Assembly: GCF_021568905.1 (NCBI RefSeq)
Contig: NZ_JAKGSB010000002.1
Location: 496,001-560,000, forward strand
Direction of reading: 5' to 3'
Length of the DNA stretch: 64,000 nt
From: Zavarzinia marina
GTDB lineage: Bacteria > Pseudomonadota > Alphaproteobacteria > Zavarziniales > Zavarziniaceae
Below are positions 41,383 to 51,200 of this stretch, piece by piece (positions within the stretch are counted from its first letter, which is position 1; each line of letters begins with the position of its first letter). Below the pieces are notes generated by a model. That model was not told where the DNA came from. It was given only the letters and a program-made list of their open reading frames with translations, and searched no databases. The position numbers were made by a program, and so were the translations under genes.

Positions 41383-42030
41383 ATGCTGCGCCTGCTCGAT
41401 AGGCTCGAGGAGACCCTCGTCGCCGTCTTCATCGCTGCCGCGACCCTGATCATTTTCGCCGCCGTGGTGCACCGCTATTCGCTCAGCCTGCTGGCGGACG
41501 TCGTCGGCTATTCGCGGCGCGAGCAGATCGAATGGCTGAGCGAGCTTTCGCGCTCGGCCTATTTCGGGCTGCGCTCGGTCAACCTGCTCTGGGCACAGGA
41601 GGCCTGCATCTATCTCTTCGTCTGGATGGCCAAATTCGGCGCCGCCTACGGCGTGCGCACCGGCATCCATGTCGGCGTCGACATCCTGCTGAACCGGCTG
41701 CCGCCCGCGCGCCAGCGCGTCATGGTGCTGTTCGGCCTGCTGGCGGGCGCCACCTTCACCGCCATCATCGGCACGCTGGGCGCCGATTTCGTCTGGCACA
41801 TCCGGCTGGCGGGCACCACCTCGCCCGACCTCGAGGTCGAGATGTGGCTGATCTATCTGGCGGTGCCGCTCGGCTCGTTCCTGATGTGCTTCCGCTTCCT
41901 CCAGGTCGCCTGGATCTATCTGCGCACCGGCGATCTGCCCAGCCACGACCACGGCCATGTCGACGGCGTCGACGAGGACGCGGACGCGGCGGCGATGGCC
42001 GCCGGCCACCACCTGCCCCACGACCGCTGA
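41383..42030 (+). CDS. dctQ: TRAP transporter small membrane subunit DctQ
   Basis: A 215-residue inner-membrane protein with four helices (about 11-30, 68-90, 103-125, 145-170) and the DctQ signature EACIYLFVWMAKFGAAYGVRTGIHVGVD. The first loop holds an insert of about 35 residues. The C-terminal tail is His/Asp-rich. It pairs with DctM in the Na+-driven TRAP channel. Confidence 0.93.
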   Translation: MLRLLDRLEETLVAVFIAAATLIIFAAVVHRYSLSLLADVVGYSRREQIEWLSELSRSAYFGLRSVNLLWAQEACIYLFVWMAKFGAAYGVRTGIHVGVDILLNRLPPARQRVMVLFGLLAGATFTAIIGTLGADFVWHIRLAGTTSPDLEVEMWLIYLAVPLGSFLMCFRFLQVAWIYLRTGDLPSHDHGHVDGVDEDADAAAMAAGHHLPHDR

Positions 42031-42046
42031 GCCCGGAGCCTTCACG

Positions 42047-43375
42047 ATGAACGCATTGATCATCTTCGGGTTGCTCTCGGTCCTGATGCTGACCGGCATG
42101 CCCGTCTCCATCGCGCTCGGCCTGACCGTGCTCAGCTTCCTCTTCACCATGACCACGGTGCCGGTCGACACCGTCGCCCTGAAACTGTTCACCGGCATCG
42201 AGAAGTTCGAGATCATGGCGATCCCGTTCTTCATCCTGGCCGGCAATTTCCTGACCCACGGCGGCGTCGCCAAGCGCATGATCAATTTCGCCAGTTCCCT
42301 GGTCGGGCATTGGCACGGCGGCCTCGCGCTCGCCGCCGTGGTCGCCTGCGCGCTGTTCGCCGCCATTTCCGGCTCGTCGCCGGCGACCGTGGTCGCCATC
42401 GGTTCCATCATCCTGCCGGCCATGGTGAAGCAGGGCTATCCGCGCCAGTTCGGCGCCGGCGTGGTCACCACGGCCGGCGGGCTCGGCATCCTGATCCCGC
42501 CGTCGATCGTCATGGTCATGTATACGGTCGCGACCTCCGGCATGATCGCCATCGGCCCGGACGGCACGGAAGTCGCCACCGCCTCGGTCGGGCAGATGTT
42601 CATCGCCGGCGTCATCCCCGGCGCCCTGCTGGGCGGCATGCTGGCCTTCACCACCTGGTACAAGGCCAAGGTGAACGATTATCCGCGCCTGCCGCGCGCC
42701 ACCTGGCGCGAGCGCTTCGACGCCTTCCGCAAGGCGTTCTGGGGTCTCCTCCTGGTGATCGTGGTGATGGGCGGCATCTATACCGGCATCTTCACCCCGA
42801 CCGAGGCGGCGGCCATGAGCGCGGTCTATGCCTTCATCGTCGCCGTCTTCGTCTACAAGGACATGGGGCTGCGCGACGTGCCGAAGGTGCTGCTGTCGTC
42901 CGCCAACATGTCGGCGATGCTGCTCTACATCATCACCAACGCCGTGCTCTTCTCCTTCCTGATGACCCACGAGAACATTCCCCAGGCCATGGGCGAATGG
43001 ATGGTCAACACGGGCCTGACGTGGTGGATGTTCCTGCTGCTCGTCAACCTGCTGCTGCTGGTCGCCGGGACCTTCATGGAACCGTCCTCGATCACCCTGA
43101 TCATGGCACCGATCCTGTTCCCGGTGGCGGTCCGCCTCGGCATCGATCCGGTCCATTTCGGCATCATGATCGTCGTCAACATGGAGATCGGCCTCTGTAC
43201 GCCGCCGGTCGGGCTGAACCTCTATGTCGCCTCGGGGATCACCAAGCTGGGACTGTCGGAACTGACGCGCTCGATCCTGCCGTGGCTGTTCACCATGCTC
43301 GTCTTCCTCGCCATCATCTCCTATGTGCCGGAGGTGACGCTGGCCCTGCCCCGCGCGCTGGGGCTGGTGAACTGA
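42047..43375 (+). CDS. dctM: TRAP transporter large membrane subunit DctM
   Basis: A 442-residue inner-membrane protein with about 12 helices and family motifs such as FAAISGSSPATVVAIGSI, GGLGILIPPSIVMVMY, FTPTEAAAMSAVYAF and MEIGLCTPPVGLNLYV. ATG 42047 follows CCCGGAG. It translocates the substrate delivered by DctP and ends ahead of a REP-like element. Confidence 0.95.
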   Translation: MNALIIFGLLSVLMLTGMPVSIALGLTVLSFLFTMTTVPVDTVALKLFTGIEKFEIMAIPFFILAGNFLTHGGVAKRMINFASSLVGHWHGGLALAAVVACALFAAISGSSPATVVAIGSIILPAMVKQGYPRQFGAGVVTTAGGLGILIPPSIVMVMYTVATSGMIAIGPDGTEVATASVGQMFIAGVIPGALLGGMLAFTTWYKAKVNDYPRLPRATWRERFDAFRKAFWGLLLVIVVMGGIYTGIFTPTEAAAMSAVYAFIVAVFVYKDMGLRDVPKVLLSSANMSAMLLYIITNAVLFSFLMTHENIPQAMGEWMVNTGLTWWMFLLLVNLLLLVAGTFMEPSSITLIMAPILFPVAVRLGIDPVHFGIMIVVNMEIGLCTPPVGLNLYVASGITKLGLSELTRSILPWLFTMLVFLAIISYVPEVTLALPRALGLVN

Positions 43376-43390
43376 CCTCCACGACCATTC

Positions 43391-43475
43391 GTGTCATCCA
43401 GGCAGAAAGCCGGGATGACACGACGAGAAGGCACCCTTGCTTGGAAACGGTCCCGGCCTTCTGCCTGGACGACGC
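43391..43475. repeat. REP-like palindromic repeat, copy 4 (divergent)
   Basis: GTGTCATCCAGGC and GCCGGGATGACAC form a 13-bp stem with one mismatch, followed by a second hairpin GTCCCGGC-CTTCT-GCCTGGAC. It carries CCAGGC variants of the CCGGC core, so it is a drifted member of the family. It lies between convergent dctM and DUF1329 genes. Confidence 0.7.
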
Positions 43476-43483
43476 GAAATGAT

Positions 43484-44860
43484 TCAGTACCCCCGGCGTT
43501 GCAGGGCCGACTGGGTCAGATAGGCGTCGTAGATGTCGGGATCGTTCACGCGCATGACGTCGCCGCTGTCGAGGCGCGGGCGCTGTTCGAGGCGGGTCAT
43601 GGTCCGCGTCTGGGTGTTGAAGGCATGGATATGCGACCACGACCAATAGGGATGGGCGCCGTCCATGACCTTGTTGGTGCCGTCGTCATAGAGCGAATAG
43701 GCACCGTCGAAGGAGCGGAAGGGCTGGCCGCGCCGATCGAAGCTGACCATGGAGACGGGCAGCATGGTGCGCAGGTCGAAGCGCACCCATTTCTTCGAGA
43801 TCGGCGCCCGCGGATAGCCGGTCGGCTCGGATTCGACGACGATGGTCTGGGGCACCAGCTCGACCGCGGTATCGAAGAAGGTCAGGCCCTTCGGCCCGCC
43901 GTGGGTCTTGCGCGTCCAGTCGGGATCGGCGCCCGACCAATTGTCCGCCAGGGGCGCCAGGAACGGCCCGGTCGCCACCACCTTGCAGTTGCCCCAGGTC
44001 AGATAGGGATCGCCCGCCGCCCAGGCATCCGACAGATAGAGATCGGTGCCCGGCAGCATGGGCTCGAAGCGCTGGTTGGTCGGAAAGCGGCGCACGCGCT
44101 TGAAGGTCGGCACGTAACCGAAGAGGTCCGGGAACTTGCGCTGGTCGTAGTACCAGGTGTTCAGGAAGGAGGTGCCGCGCACGTCGTGGGGCGCCGTGAA
44201 ATAGATCGCCTGGAAGCGCAGCAGATCCTCCTGACCCGGGATATGGGGCTTGGGGTCCATCACCAGGCGGCCGGTCGCCTGCATTTCGGCCCAGGCGCCC
44301 TCGTAGCGATAGCGGATGTCGCCATCGACGCTGACGTCGCATTCGGTGATGACGTAGACCGTCGCGTCGTGCCGGCCCCAGGCCAGGGTCTGGCCCGCCA
44401 TGGCCTCGAAGCCGTCCGTCGTCGCCGGGAAGGGATGGCCGCCGATCCAGGGCGTCCCGTCGTCGGTCACGACGTTGCCGTTGCCGTCGATGCGCGCGCG
44501 ACCCTTGTTGCGCAGGGTCGCCTCCATGTACTCCCAGGGACTGAGGCGCATGATGTCGTGGGTCTCGCGAACGAGGCGCAGGCGCCGCCCCATCTCGCGG
44601 ATCTGGGTGACCTGGATCGGGTCCAGGAGATCGGCGACCAGATCGACGTTCTCCGCCGAGATTTCCTGACCCGGTGCCAGCTTACCCTTGGTATATTCCT
44701 CGATCGAGAGGAGTTCGTCCGGATAGGCGGCGTCGGCGCTGCCGGTCGCCGCCAGGGCGTCCCACAGCGGCATGAGCACGCCGGCGGTCACGCAGCCGCG
44801 TGCCGCCTGACCCAGGAAGTGCCGGCGCGTGAAGCCCCGGCCGAACCGCCCGACATGCAT
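43484..44860 (-). CDS. DUF1329 family exported protein, second copy
   Basis: A 458-residue paralog of the protein at 27.3-28.7 kb. It shares the Tat-like start (FTRRHFLGQAARG), YPDELLSIEEYTKGK, RGTSFLNTWYYDQRKFPDLFGYVP, RRFPTNQRFEPMLPG, SDAWAAGDPYLTWGN and GYPRAPISKKWVR. Likely a periplasmic carrier of lipid-like ligands. It is downstream of an unusual exported protein (gap 33 bases), not of an MMPL pump. Confidence 0.88.
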   Translation of the reverse strand: MHVGRFGRGFTRRHFLGQAARGCVTAGVLMPLWDALAATGSADAAYPDELLSIEEYTKGKLAPGQEISAENVDLVADLLDPIQVTQIREMGRRLRLVRETHDIMRLSPWEYMEATLRNKGRARIDGNGNVVTDDGTPWIGGHPFPATTDGFEAMAGQTLAWGRHDATVYVITECDVSVDGDIRYRYEGAWAEMQATGRLVMDPKPHIPGQEDLLRFQAIYFTAPHDVRGTSFLNTWYYDQRKFPDLFGYVPTFKRVRRFPTNQRFEPMLPGTDLYLSDAWAAGDPYLTWGNCKVVATGPFLAPLADNWSGADPDWTRKTHGGPKGLTFFDTAVELVPQTIVVESEPTGYPRAPISKKWVRFDLRTMLPVSMVSFDRRGQPFRSFDGAYSLYDDGTNKVMDGAHPYWSWSHIHAFNTQTRTMTRLEQRPRLDSGDVMRVNDPDIYDAYLTQSALQRRGY

Positions 44861-44893
44861 GACCCGCCTTTCCCGACTCAGTCCGGCCCCATC

Positions 44894-46243
44894 CTACTCC
44901 AGGCTGGGCAGGCCGGGCAGGCCAAGCGTGCTGCCGAGGCGACCGAGGAGGTCGGTCACGGTCGCCGGATCGGTGATGCCCTCGACGATGCCGGGCAGCA
45001 GCAGACTGCTCACCGCTTCCGGCTGCAGGCTGCCGAGAAGGACATAGGTGCCTTCGGCCGGCAGCAGGTTCAGGAGATCGCCGACCAGCGGGATCGCCGC
45101 CAGCGAATTGTCGCCCGTCGGCAGGTCCCCGACCCGGAGCGTTTCGGGCGAGAGCAGGACCGCGACGCTGCCGGCGAGATCGCCGACGATCGGGATGCCG
45201 TCCAGCGGCGTGCCGGTATCACCCGCCGGCAGAATGCCCGCCAGCAGATTGCCGAGCGGCGCCTGATCGCTGTCTGTCGCCAGCAGGTCGTTCAGCAGAT
45301 CGCCGATCGCGGAGTCGGAGCCGGCGAGGGGGCCTTCGTCGCCGGCGCCGCCCGGCATCTGGGTGGTGGCCGGAATCTCGCCGATGGCGCGGCCCTTGGC
45401 GATCGCGCCGCCGACCTGCGAAATGAAGCGGACACCGTTCGCCGACGGATTGGCGAAGAAATAGTTGGGACGGCCCATGTTGCGGTGCCGGTCCATGAGG
45501 GAGAGGGGGGCTTCCTCCCCGTCCTTGGCGCGGGAATCCTCGCCGCCGGCATAGAGCCGCAGGCCCGCCATGCCGAGGGCGCCGTCCTTGTCGTAGGAAC
45601 CGAGGGCGTAGAAGGCGAAGCCGCTCGCGGCGGACAGCATGAATTCGATTTCCGTATCGGCGCCGACTTCGCCGAGTTCGGTGTAGGAAACCCCCAGCCC
45701 GAAGCGGAAGCTGGGCGCGGCGTAATAGGAGAGACCGAGGCGGCCCATGAAACTGCTGGAGACGATGTCGCCGTCCTGCACGCCGGCCAGGGCCTCGATG
45801 GTCATGTTGTCGATGTAATATTCGGCGATGGCGGCGGCGCCATATTGGGTCTGCTCGTCGATCACCACGCCCGACAGGGCGACACCGATGCTGAAGGCGG
45901 TCGGGTCGCGGAAGAAGAGCTGGGCCGCGCCGCCGTAGAAATCCGTATCGGTGCCGACCATGCCGCCGATGCCGTCGAGCTGGAGGCCCAGATTGTCGCC
46001 GAGCGGCAGGGTCACGGTCGGCGCCAGGCCGTAGAATTCGCCGCTTTCGTCGACGCCGGCGAAGGCATCGAGCTGGAAGCTGCTGCTGGCGACGGCGACG
46101 CTGCCGTCGAAGGCGCCGGCCGGCGCCGCCTGCTGCGCCGAGGCGCCGGAGGCGGCCACGACCGCCGCGCCTCCCATCAGCACCGCGCGCCCTACCAGCG
46201 CCGCGCCCTTGGCCAACGGCCGCATACGGATTCTGTGATTCAT
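44894..46243 (-). CDS. Exported barrel-like protein of unknown family
   Basis: A 449-residue protein. ATG 46243 follows GAGGGG, and an alternative in-frame GTG sits just before it. Signal peptide residues 1-35 end ASAQQ. Residues about 40-260 alternate short strands and Gly/Ala turns (GLAPTVTLPLGDN, GGAAQLFFRDP, LSYYAAPSFRFGLGVSYTELG), like an outer-membrane barrel. The last 170 residues are Leu/Gly/Pro-rich with repeats of IP-I/L-VGDL and GxLLxxLLPAxG. I do not recognise a family. Because DUF1302 barrels also precede DUF1329 carriers, it may be a functional analog. Confidence 0.75.
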   Translation of the reverse strand: MNHRIRMRPLAKGAALVGRAVLMGGAAVVAASGASAQQAAPAGAFDGSVAVASSSFQLDAFAGVDESGEFYGLAPTVTLPLGDNLGLQLDGIGGMVGTDTDFYGGAAQLFFRDPTAFSIGVALSGVVIDEQTQYGAAAIAEYYIDNMTIEALAGVQDGDIVSSSFMGRLGLSYYAAPSFRFGLGVSYTELGEVGADTEIEFMLSAASGFAFYALGSYDKDGALGMAGLRLYAGGEDSRAKDGEEAPLSLMDRHRNMGRPNYFFANPSANGVRFISQVGGAIAKGRAIGEIPATTQMPGGAGDEGPLAGSDSAIGDLLNDLLATDSDQAPLGNLLAGILPAGDTGTPLDGIPIVGDLAGSVAVLLSPETLRVGDLPTGDNSLAAIPLVGDLLNLLPAEGTYVLLGSLQPEAVSSLLLPGIVEGITDPATVTDLLGRLGSTLGLPGLPSLE

Positions 46244-46601
46244 CACGAGCCCCTCGTTTCCACCCCTCGTCGCCACGGACACGCCGGCTTTTCGGCCGTT
46301 TCGCTGGGCGCATGCCCGCGGTCGTCTTGTTTGGAAATTTGATAGCCCGGCCCCCCCACCCCGGCAGCCCACCCGAATGGGAGGGCCACCCAAGAGTTGT
46401 TCCCATTTAGGGAGAGGCGATGGGCCACTTTCCCCCAAATATGGAGCTACTTGCCGCCGAACTCGTTGCATCGCGTCCGGTCATTCGGTTCTTGCCGCCG
46501 CCCTGCCCTGCCCAATCGGCCATTGGCCGGGCCGTTCGGGCGGGCTATAGCCGTGAATGCCCCCCGCTCAACCGCGCCGTCTCGAATGGAAGGACGCCAC
46601 C
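46244..46601. other. Intergenic region between the exported protein and the ALDH gene
   Basis: A 358-bp divergent promoter region if the ALDH starts at 46602. It includes a run of CCCATTTAGGG-type and TTTCCCCC tracts (46400-46440). I see no credible ORF, RNA or strong operator. Confidence 0.4.
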
Positions 46602-48152
46602 TTGACCACCGATCGCCCCGGAACCACCGATCGTCCCGGCAGCCCCGAGGCCGTCGCCCGCGAGACCGCCGCCCTCCTCGAAACCCTGGGGGTCGCGACC
46701 GCCGCCGGTGGCCGGCCGGTCCTGTCGCCGATCTCGGGCGGCATCGTCGCCCATGTCGCCGACAGCGCGCCCGACGCGGTGGAGACGGCGATCGCGGCGG
46801 CGACGGCCGCCTTTCGCGACTGGCGCCGCGTGCCCGCCCCCCGGCGCGGCGAATTCGTGCGCCTGATCGGCGAGGAACTGCGCGCGGCCAAGCCGGCGCT
46901 GGGCCGGCTCGTCACCCTCGAGGTGGGCAAGGTCCCGTCGGAGGGCGAGGGCGAGGTGCAGGAGATGATCGACATCTGCGACTTCGCGGTCGGCCTGTCA
47001 CGCCAGCTCCAGGGTCTGGCGATCCCGAGCGAACGGCCCGACCACCGCATGATGGAACAATGGCACCCGGCGGGCGTGGTCGCGGTCATCACCGCCTTCA
47101 ATTTCCCGGTCGCGGTCTTTTCGTGGAATGCCGCGCTGGCCCTCGTCTGCGGCGACCCGGTGATCTGGAAACCGTCCGAAAAGGCGCCGCTGACCGCACT
47201 GGCGGTCCATGCCCTGGTGGCACGCGCGGCGGCGCGCTTCGGCGGCGTGCCCGACGGCCTCGTCCAAGTGGTGACGGGCGGGGCCGAGGTCGGCGGCATC
47301 CTGGTGGACGATCCCCGGATCGCCGTCGTTTCCGCCACCGGTTCCACCCGCATGGGCCGCGTGGTCGGGGAACGGGTGGCGCGGCGCTTCGGCCGCTCCA
47401 TCCTCGAACTCGGCGGCAACAATGCCTCGATCGTCACGCCGTCGGCCGATCTCGACCTTGCGGTCCGGGCCATCGCCTTCGGCGCCATGGGCACCGCCGG
47501 CCAGCGCTGCACCACGCTCCGCCGCCTCTTCGTCCATGAGAGCGTCCGCGATGCCCTGGTGCCGCGCCTGGCCAGGGTCTACGGCGCGGTGACCGTGGGC
47601 AGCCCGCTGGACGACGGCGTGCTGGTCGGCCCGCTGATCGATGCCGCGGCGGGCGAGGCCATGGCATTGGCGCTGTCGGCCGCCCGCGACCTGGGGGCCA
47701 CGGTGGCCGGCGGCGAGGCGGTGACGGTGCCGGGCTTTCCCGATGCCTGCTACCGCCGTCCGGCCCTGGTCGAGATGCCGGAACAGGCCGGCCCCATGCT
47801 GCAGGAAACCTTCGCCCCCATCCTCTATGTCCTGCCCTACCGCGATCTCGATCAGGCGATCGCGCTGCAGAACGGCGTCCCCCAGGGCCTGTCGTCGTCG
47901 ATCTTCACGACGGACCTTCGCGAAGCCGAAGCCTTCCTCTCCGCCGCCGGTTCCGACTGCGGCATCGCCAATGTCAACATGGGCACCTCCGGCGCCGAGA
48001 TCGGCGGGGCCTTCGGCGGCGAGAAGGAGACCGGCGGCGGCCGCGAATCCGGCTCCGATGCCTGGAAAGGCTACATGCGGCGCATGACCTCGGCCATCAA
48101 CTACGGCCGCGACCTGCCGCTGGCCCAGGGTGTCCGCTTCGACATCGTCTGA
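46602..48152 (+). CDS. ALDH7-type aldehyde dehydrogenase
   Basis: A 516-residue NAD(P)-dependent aldehyde dehydrogenase from TTG 46602, which has GGAAGGA eight bases upstream; ATG 46557 would add 15 residues without a ribosome site. Motifs are GVVAVITAFNFPVAVFSWN, ELGGNN (general-base Glu), GQRCTTLRR (nucleophile Cys303 in this numbering) and NMGTSGAEIGGAFGGEKETGGGRESGSDAWK, the last typical of ALDH7 (antiquitin/AmaB, alpha-aminoadipate semialdehyde). Lysine or betaine-type substrates are possible. It ends 60 bp before putA and may not be co-transcribed. Confidence 0.88.
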   Translation: MTTDRPGTTDRPGSPEAVARETAALLETLGVATAAGGRPVLSPISGGIVAHVADSAPDAVETAIAAATAAFRDWRRVPAPRRGEFVRLIGEELRAAKPALGRLVTLEVGKVPSEGEGEVQEMIDICDFAVGLSRQLQGLAIPSERPDHRMMEQWHPAGVVAVITAFNFPVAVFSWNAALALVCGDPVIWKPSEKAPLTALAVHALVARAAARFGGVPDGLVQVVTGGAEVGGILVDDPRIAVVSATGSTRMGRVVGERVARRFGRSILELGGNNASIVTPSADLDLAVRAIAFGAMGTAGQRCTTLRRLFVHESVRDALVPRLARVYGAVTVGSPLDDGVLVGPLIDAAAGEAMALALSAARDLGATVAGGEAVTVPGFPDACYRRPALVEMPEQAGPMLQETFAPILYVLPYRDLDQAIALQNGVPQGLSSSIFTTDLREAEAFLSAAGSDCGIANVNMGTSGAEIGGAFGGEKETGGGRESGSDAWKGYMRRMTSAINYGRDLPLAQGVRFDIV

Positions 48153-48163
48153 CGCCATGGCGC

Positions 48164-48195
48164 GGTTGCACCTTTTCCTGTAGAAAGGTGCAACC
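48164..48195 (+). promoter_or_regulatory. PutA-type operator upstream of putA
   Basis: A perfect 12-bp inverted repeat, GGTTGCACCTTT-N8-AAAGGTGCAACC, contains GTTGCA in both orientations. GTTGCA is the core bound by the RHH domain of E. coli PutA. It lies 17 bases before the putA ATG, where binding would block transcription or initiation. Confidence 0.85.
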
Positions 48196-48212
48196 CAGTC
48201 TGGAGGCGAGCC

Positions 48213-51200
48213 ATGGCGACGACGATCGGCGTGAAGGTGGACGATGCGCTGCGGGCGCGGTTGAAGGCCGCCGCCGAGAGCCTGGGCCGCACGCCCCATT
48301 GGGTGGTGAAGAGCGCCCTGCTCGCCGCTCTCGACCGGATCGAGCGCGGCGAGGTGCCGAACGACGACGCGCCCGAAGTGGAAGACGACATCGCGGAAGC
48401 GCCCTTGCCCTTCCTCGACTTCGCGCAAGGGGTTCAGCCGCAGGGCGTGCTGCGCGCCCGGATCACCGCCGCCTATCGCCGGCCCGAGCCGGAGTGCCTG
48501 CCCTATCTGATCGAACAGGCGAGCCTTTCGCCGGACAGGATGGAGAAGGCGACGGCGCTCGCCCGCGACCTCGTGGTGCGGCTGCGCGCCAAGCAGCGCA
48601 GGGGCGGGGTCGAGGCGCTGATCCATGAATATTCCCTGTCGGCGCCCGAGGGCGTCGCCCTGATGTGCCTGGCGGAAGCCCTGCTGCGCATTCCCGACCG
48701 GGCGACGCGGGATGCCCTGATCCGCGACAAGATCGCGTCCGGCGACTGGCAGTCCCATGTCGGGCACAGCCCCTCGCTCTTCGTCAATGCGGCGACCTGG
48801 GGCCTCGTCGTCACCGGGCGCCTGACCGCGACCACCAGCGAACAGGGCCTGTCCTCCGCCCTGACCCGCCTGATCGGGCGCAGCGGCGAACCCCTGATCC
48901 GCAAGGGCGTCGACATCGCCATGCGCATGATGGGCGAGCAGTTCGTGACCGGCCAGACCATCGCCGAAGCCCTCGCCAATGCCCGCAAGATGGAAGCCAG
49001 GGGTTTCCGCTATTCCTACGACATGCTGGGCGAGGCGGCGACCACGGCGGAGGATGCGGCGCGTTACCTCGCCGCATACGAAACCGCGATCCACGCCATC
49101 GGCAAGGCCTCCGCCGGACGCGGCATCTACGACGGACCGGGGATTTCGATCAAGCTCTCGGCCCTCCATCCACGCTATGCCCGCGCCCAGTTCGACCGGG
49201 TGATGGCGGAACTGCTGCCGCGCCTGAAATCCCTGGCGCTGCTGGCGCGGCGCTACGACATCGGCCTCAACATCGATGCCGAGGAGGCGGAGCGCCTGGA
49301 AATCTCCCTCGACCTCCTCGAGGCACTGTGCTTCGATCCCGATCTGACCGGGTGGAACGGCATCGGTTTCGTGGTCCAGGCCTATGGCAAGCGCTGCCCC
49401 CATGTCATCGATCATCTGATCGACCTCGGCCGGCGCTCGTCGCGCCGGCTCATGGTGCGGCTGGTCAAGGGCGCCTATTGGGACAGCGAGATCAAGCGCG
49501 CCCAGGTCGACGGGCTGGAGGGGTTCCCGGTCTTCACCCGCAAGATCCACACCGACGTCTCCTACCTCGCCTGCGCGCGGAAACTGCTGGCGGCGCCCGA
49601 CGCCGTCTTTCCGCAATTCGCCACCCACAACGCCCATACGCTGGCGACGGTGATGACCATGGCGGGCGACAATTACTATGCGGGACAATATGAGTTCCAA
49701 TGCCTGCACGGCATGGGCGAACCGCTCTACGAGGAACTGGTGGGCAATGGCGGCGCCAAGCGTCCGTGTCGCATCTATGCCCCGGTCGGCACCCATGAGA
49801 CGCTGCTCGCCTATCTGGTGCGGCGCCTTCTGGAGAATGGCGCCAACACCTCCTTCGTCAATCGGATCGCCGACGAGACGGTCCCGGTCGAGGATCTGAT
49901 CGCCGATCCGGTGGCGGCGGCCCGCGCCCTCGATCCCGTCGGCGCGCCGCATCCCGCGATCCGCCTGCCGCGCGACATGTTCGGCGCGGAGCGGGCCAAT
50001 TCGACCGGGCTCGACCTCACCAACGAGCAATATCTGGCCTCGGTCTCCGCCGCCCTCCTGGCCAGCCTCGAGGTCGAGCGTCACGTCGGCCCGGCGGAAG
50101 GGCCGGCGATCGCGCTGCGCAACCCCGCCGATCACCGCGACGTGGTCGGCGGCGCGGTGTTTCCCGATCCGGTGACCGCCCCCGACGCTTTCGGCCCGGC
50201 CCTGGCCGCGGCCCCCATCTGGGCCGCGACGCCGCCGGCGGAGCGGGCCGCCTGCCTCGCCCGCGCGGCGGATCTGCTGGAGGCGCGGATGACCGCCCTG
50301 CTCGGCCTGATCGTGCGCGAGGCGGGCAAATCCCTGCCCAATGCCGTCGCCGAGGTGCGGGAGGCGGTGGACTTCCTGCGCTACTACGGGCTCGAGGCCG
50401 TGCGCCGCTTCGACGGGCACGAGGAACGCCCTCTCGGCCCCGTGGTCTGCATCAGCCCGTGGAATTTCCCGCTGGCCATCTTCACCGGCCAGGTCGCGGC
50501 GGCACTCGCCGCCGGCAATGTCGTGCTGGCGAAGCCGGCGGAAGAGACGCCCCTGATCGCCGCCGCCGCCGTCGCCCTGCTGCACGAGGCGGGCGTGCCC
50601 GAAGGCGCGCTTCAGCTCGTGCCCGGCGGCGGGCCGACGGGTGCCGCCCTGATCGGCGATCCCCGCCTGCGGGGCGTCATCTTCACCGGCTCGACCGAAG
50701 TGGCGCGCCTTATCCACCGCCGCATCGCCGGGCGCCTGACGCCCGAGGGCCGGCCCCTGCCCCTGATCGCCGAGACCGGCGGCCAGAACGCCATGATCGT
50801 CGATTCCTCGGCGCTGGCGGAACAGGTGGTGATCGACGTCGTCACCTCCGCCTTCGACAGCGCCGGCCAGCGCTGCTCGGCGCTGCGCCTGCTGTGCCTG
50901 CAGGACGAGATCGCCGATCGCCTCCTCGCCATGCTGAAGGGCGCCATGGAGGAATTGACGGTCGGCAATCCGGGCCGGCTTTCGACCGACGTCGGCCCCG
51001 TGATCACCCAGGCGGCGAAGGACGGCATCGAAGCCCATGTCGCCGCCATGGCCGAGCGCGGCTTTCCCGTCCATCGCCTCGCCCTCGGCGACGAGACGCG
51101 CCACGGCACCTTCGTCGCCCCGACCCTGATCGAGATCGACGATGTCGCCGCCCTGGGCCGGGAGGTCTTCGGCCCCGTCCTTCATGTCCTGCGCTACAGG

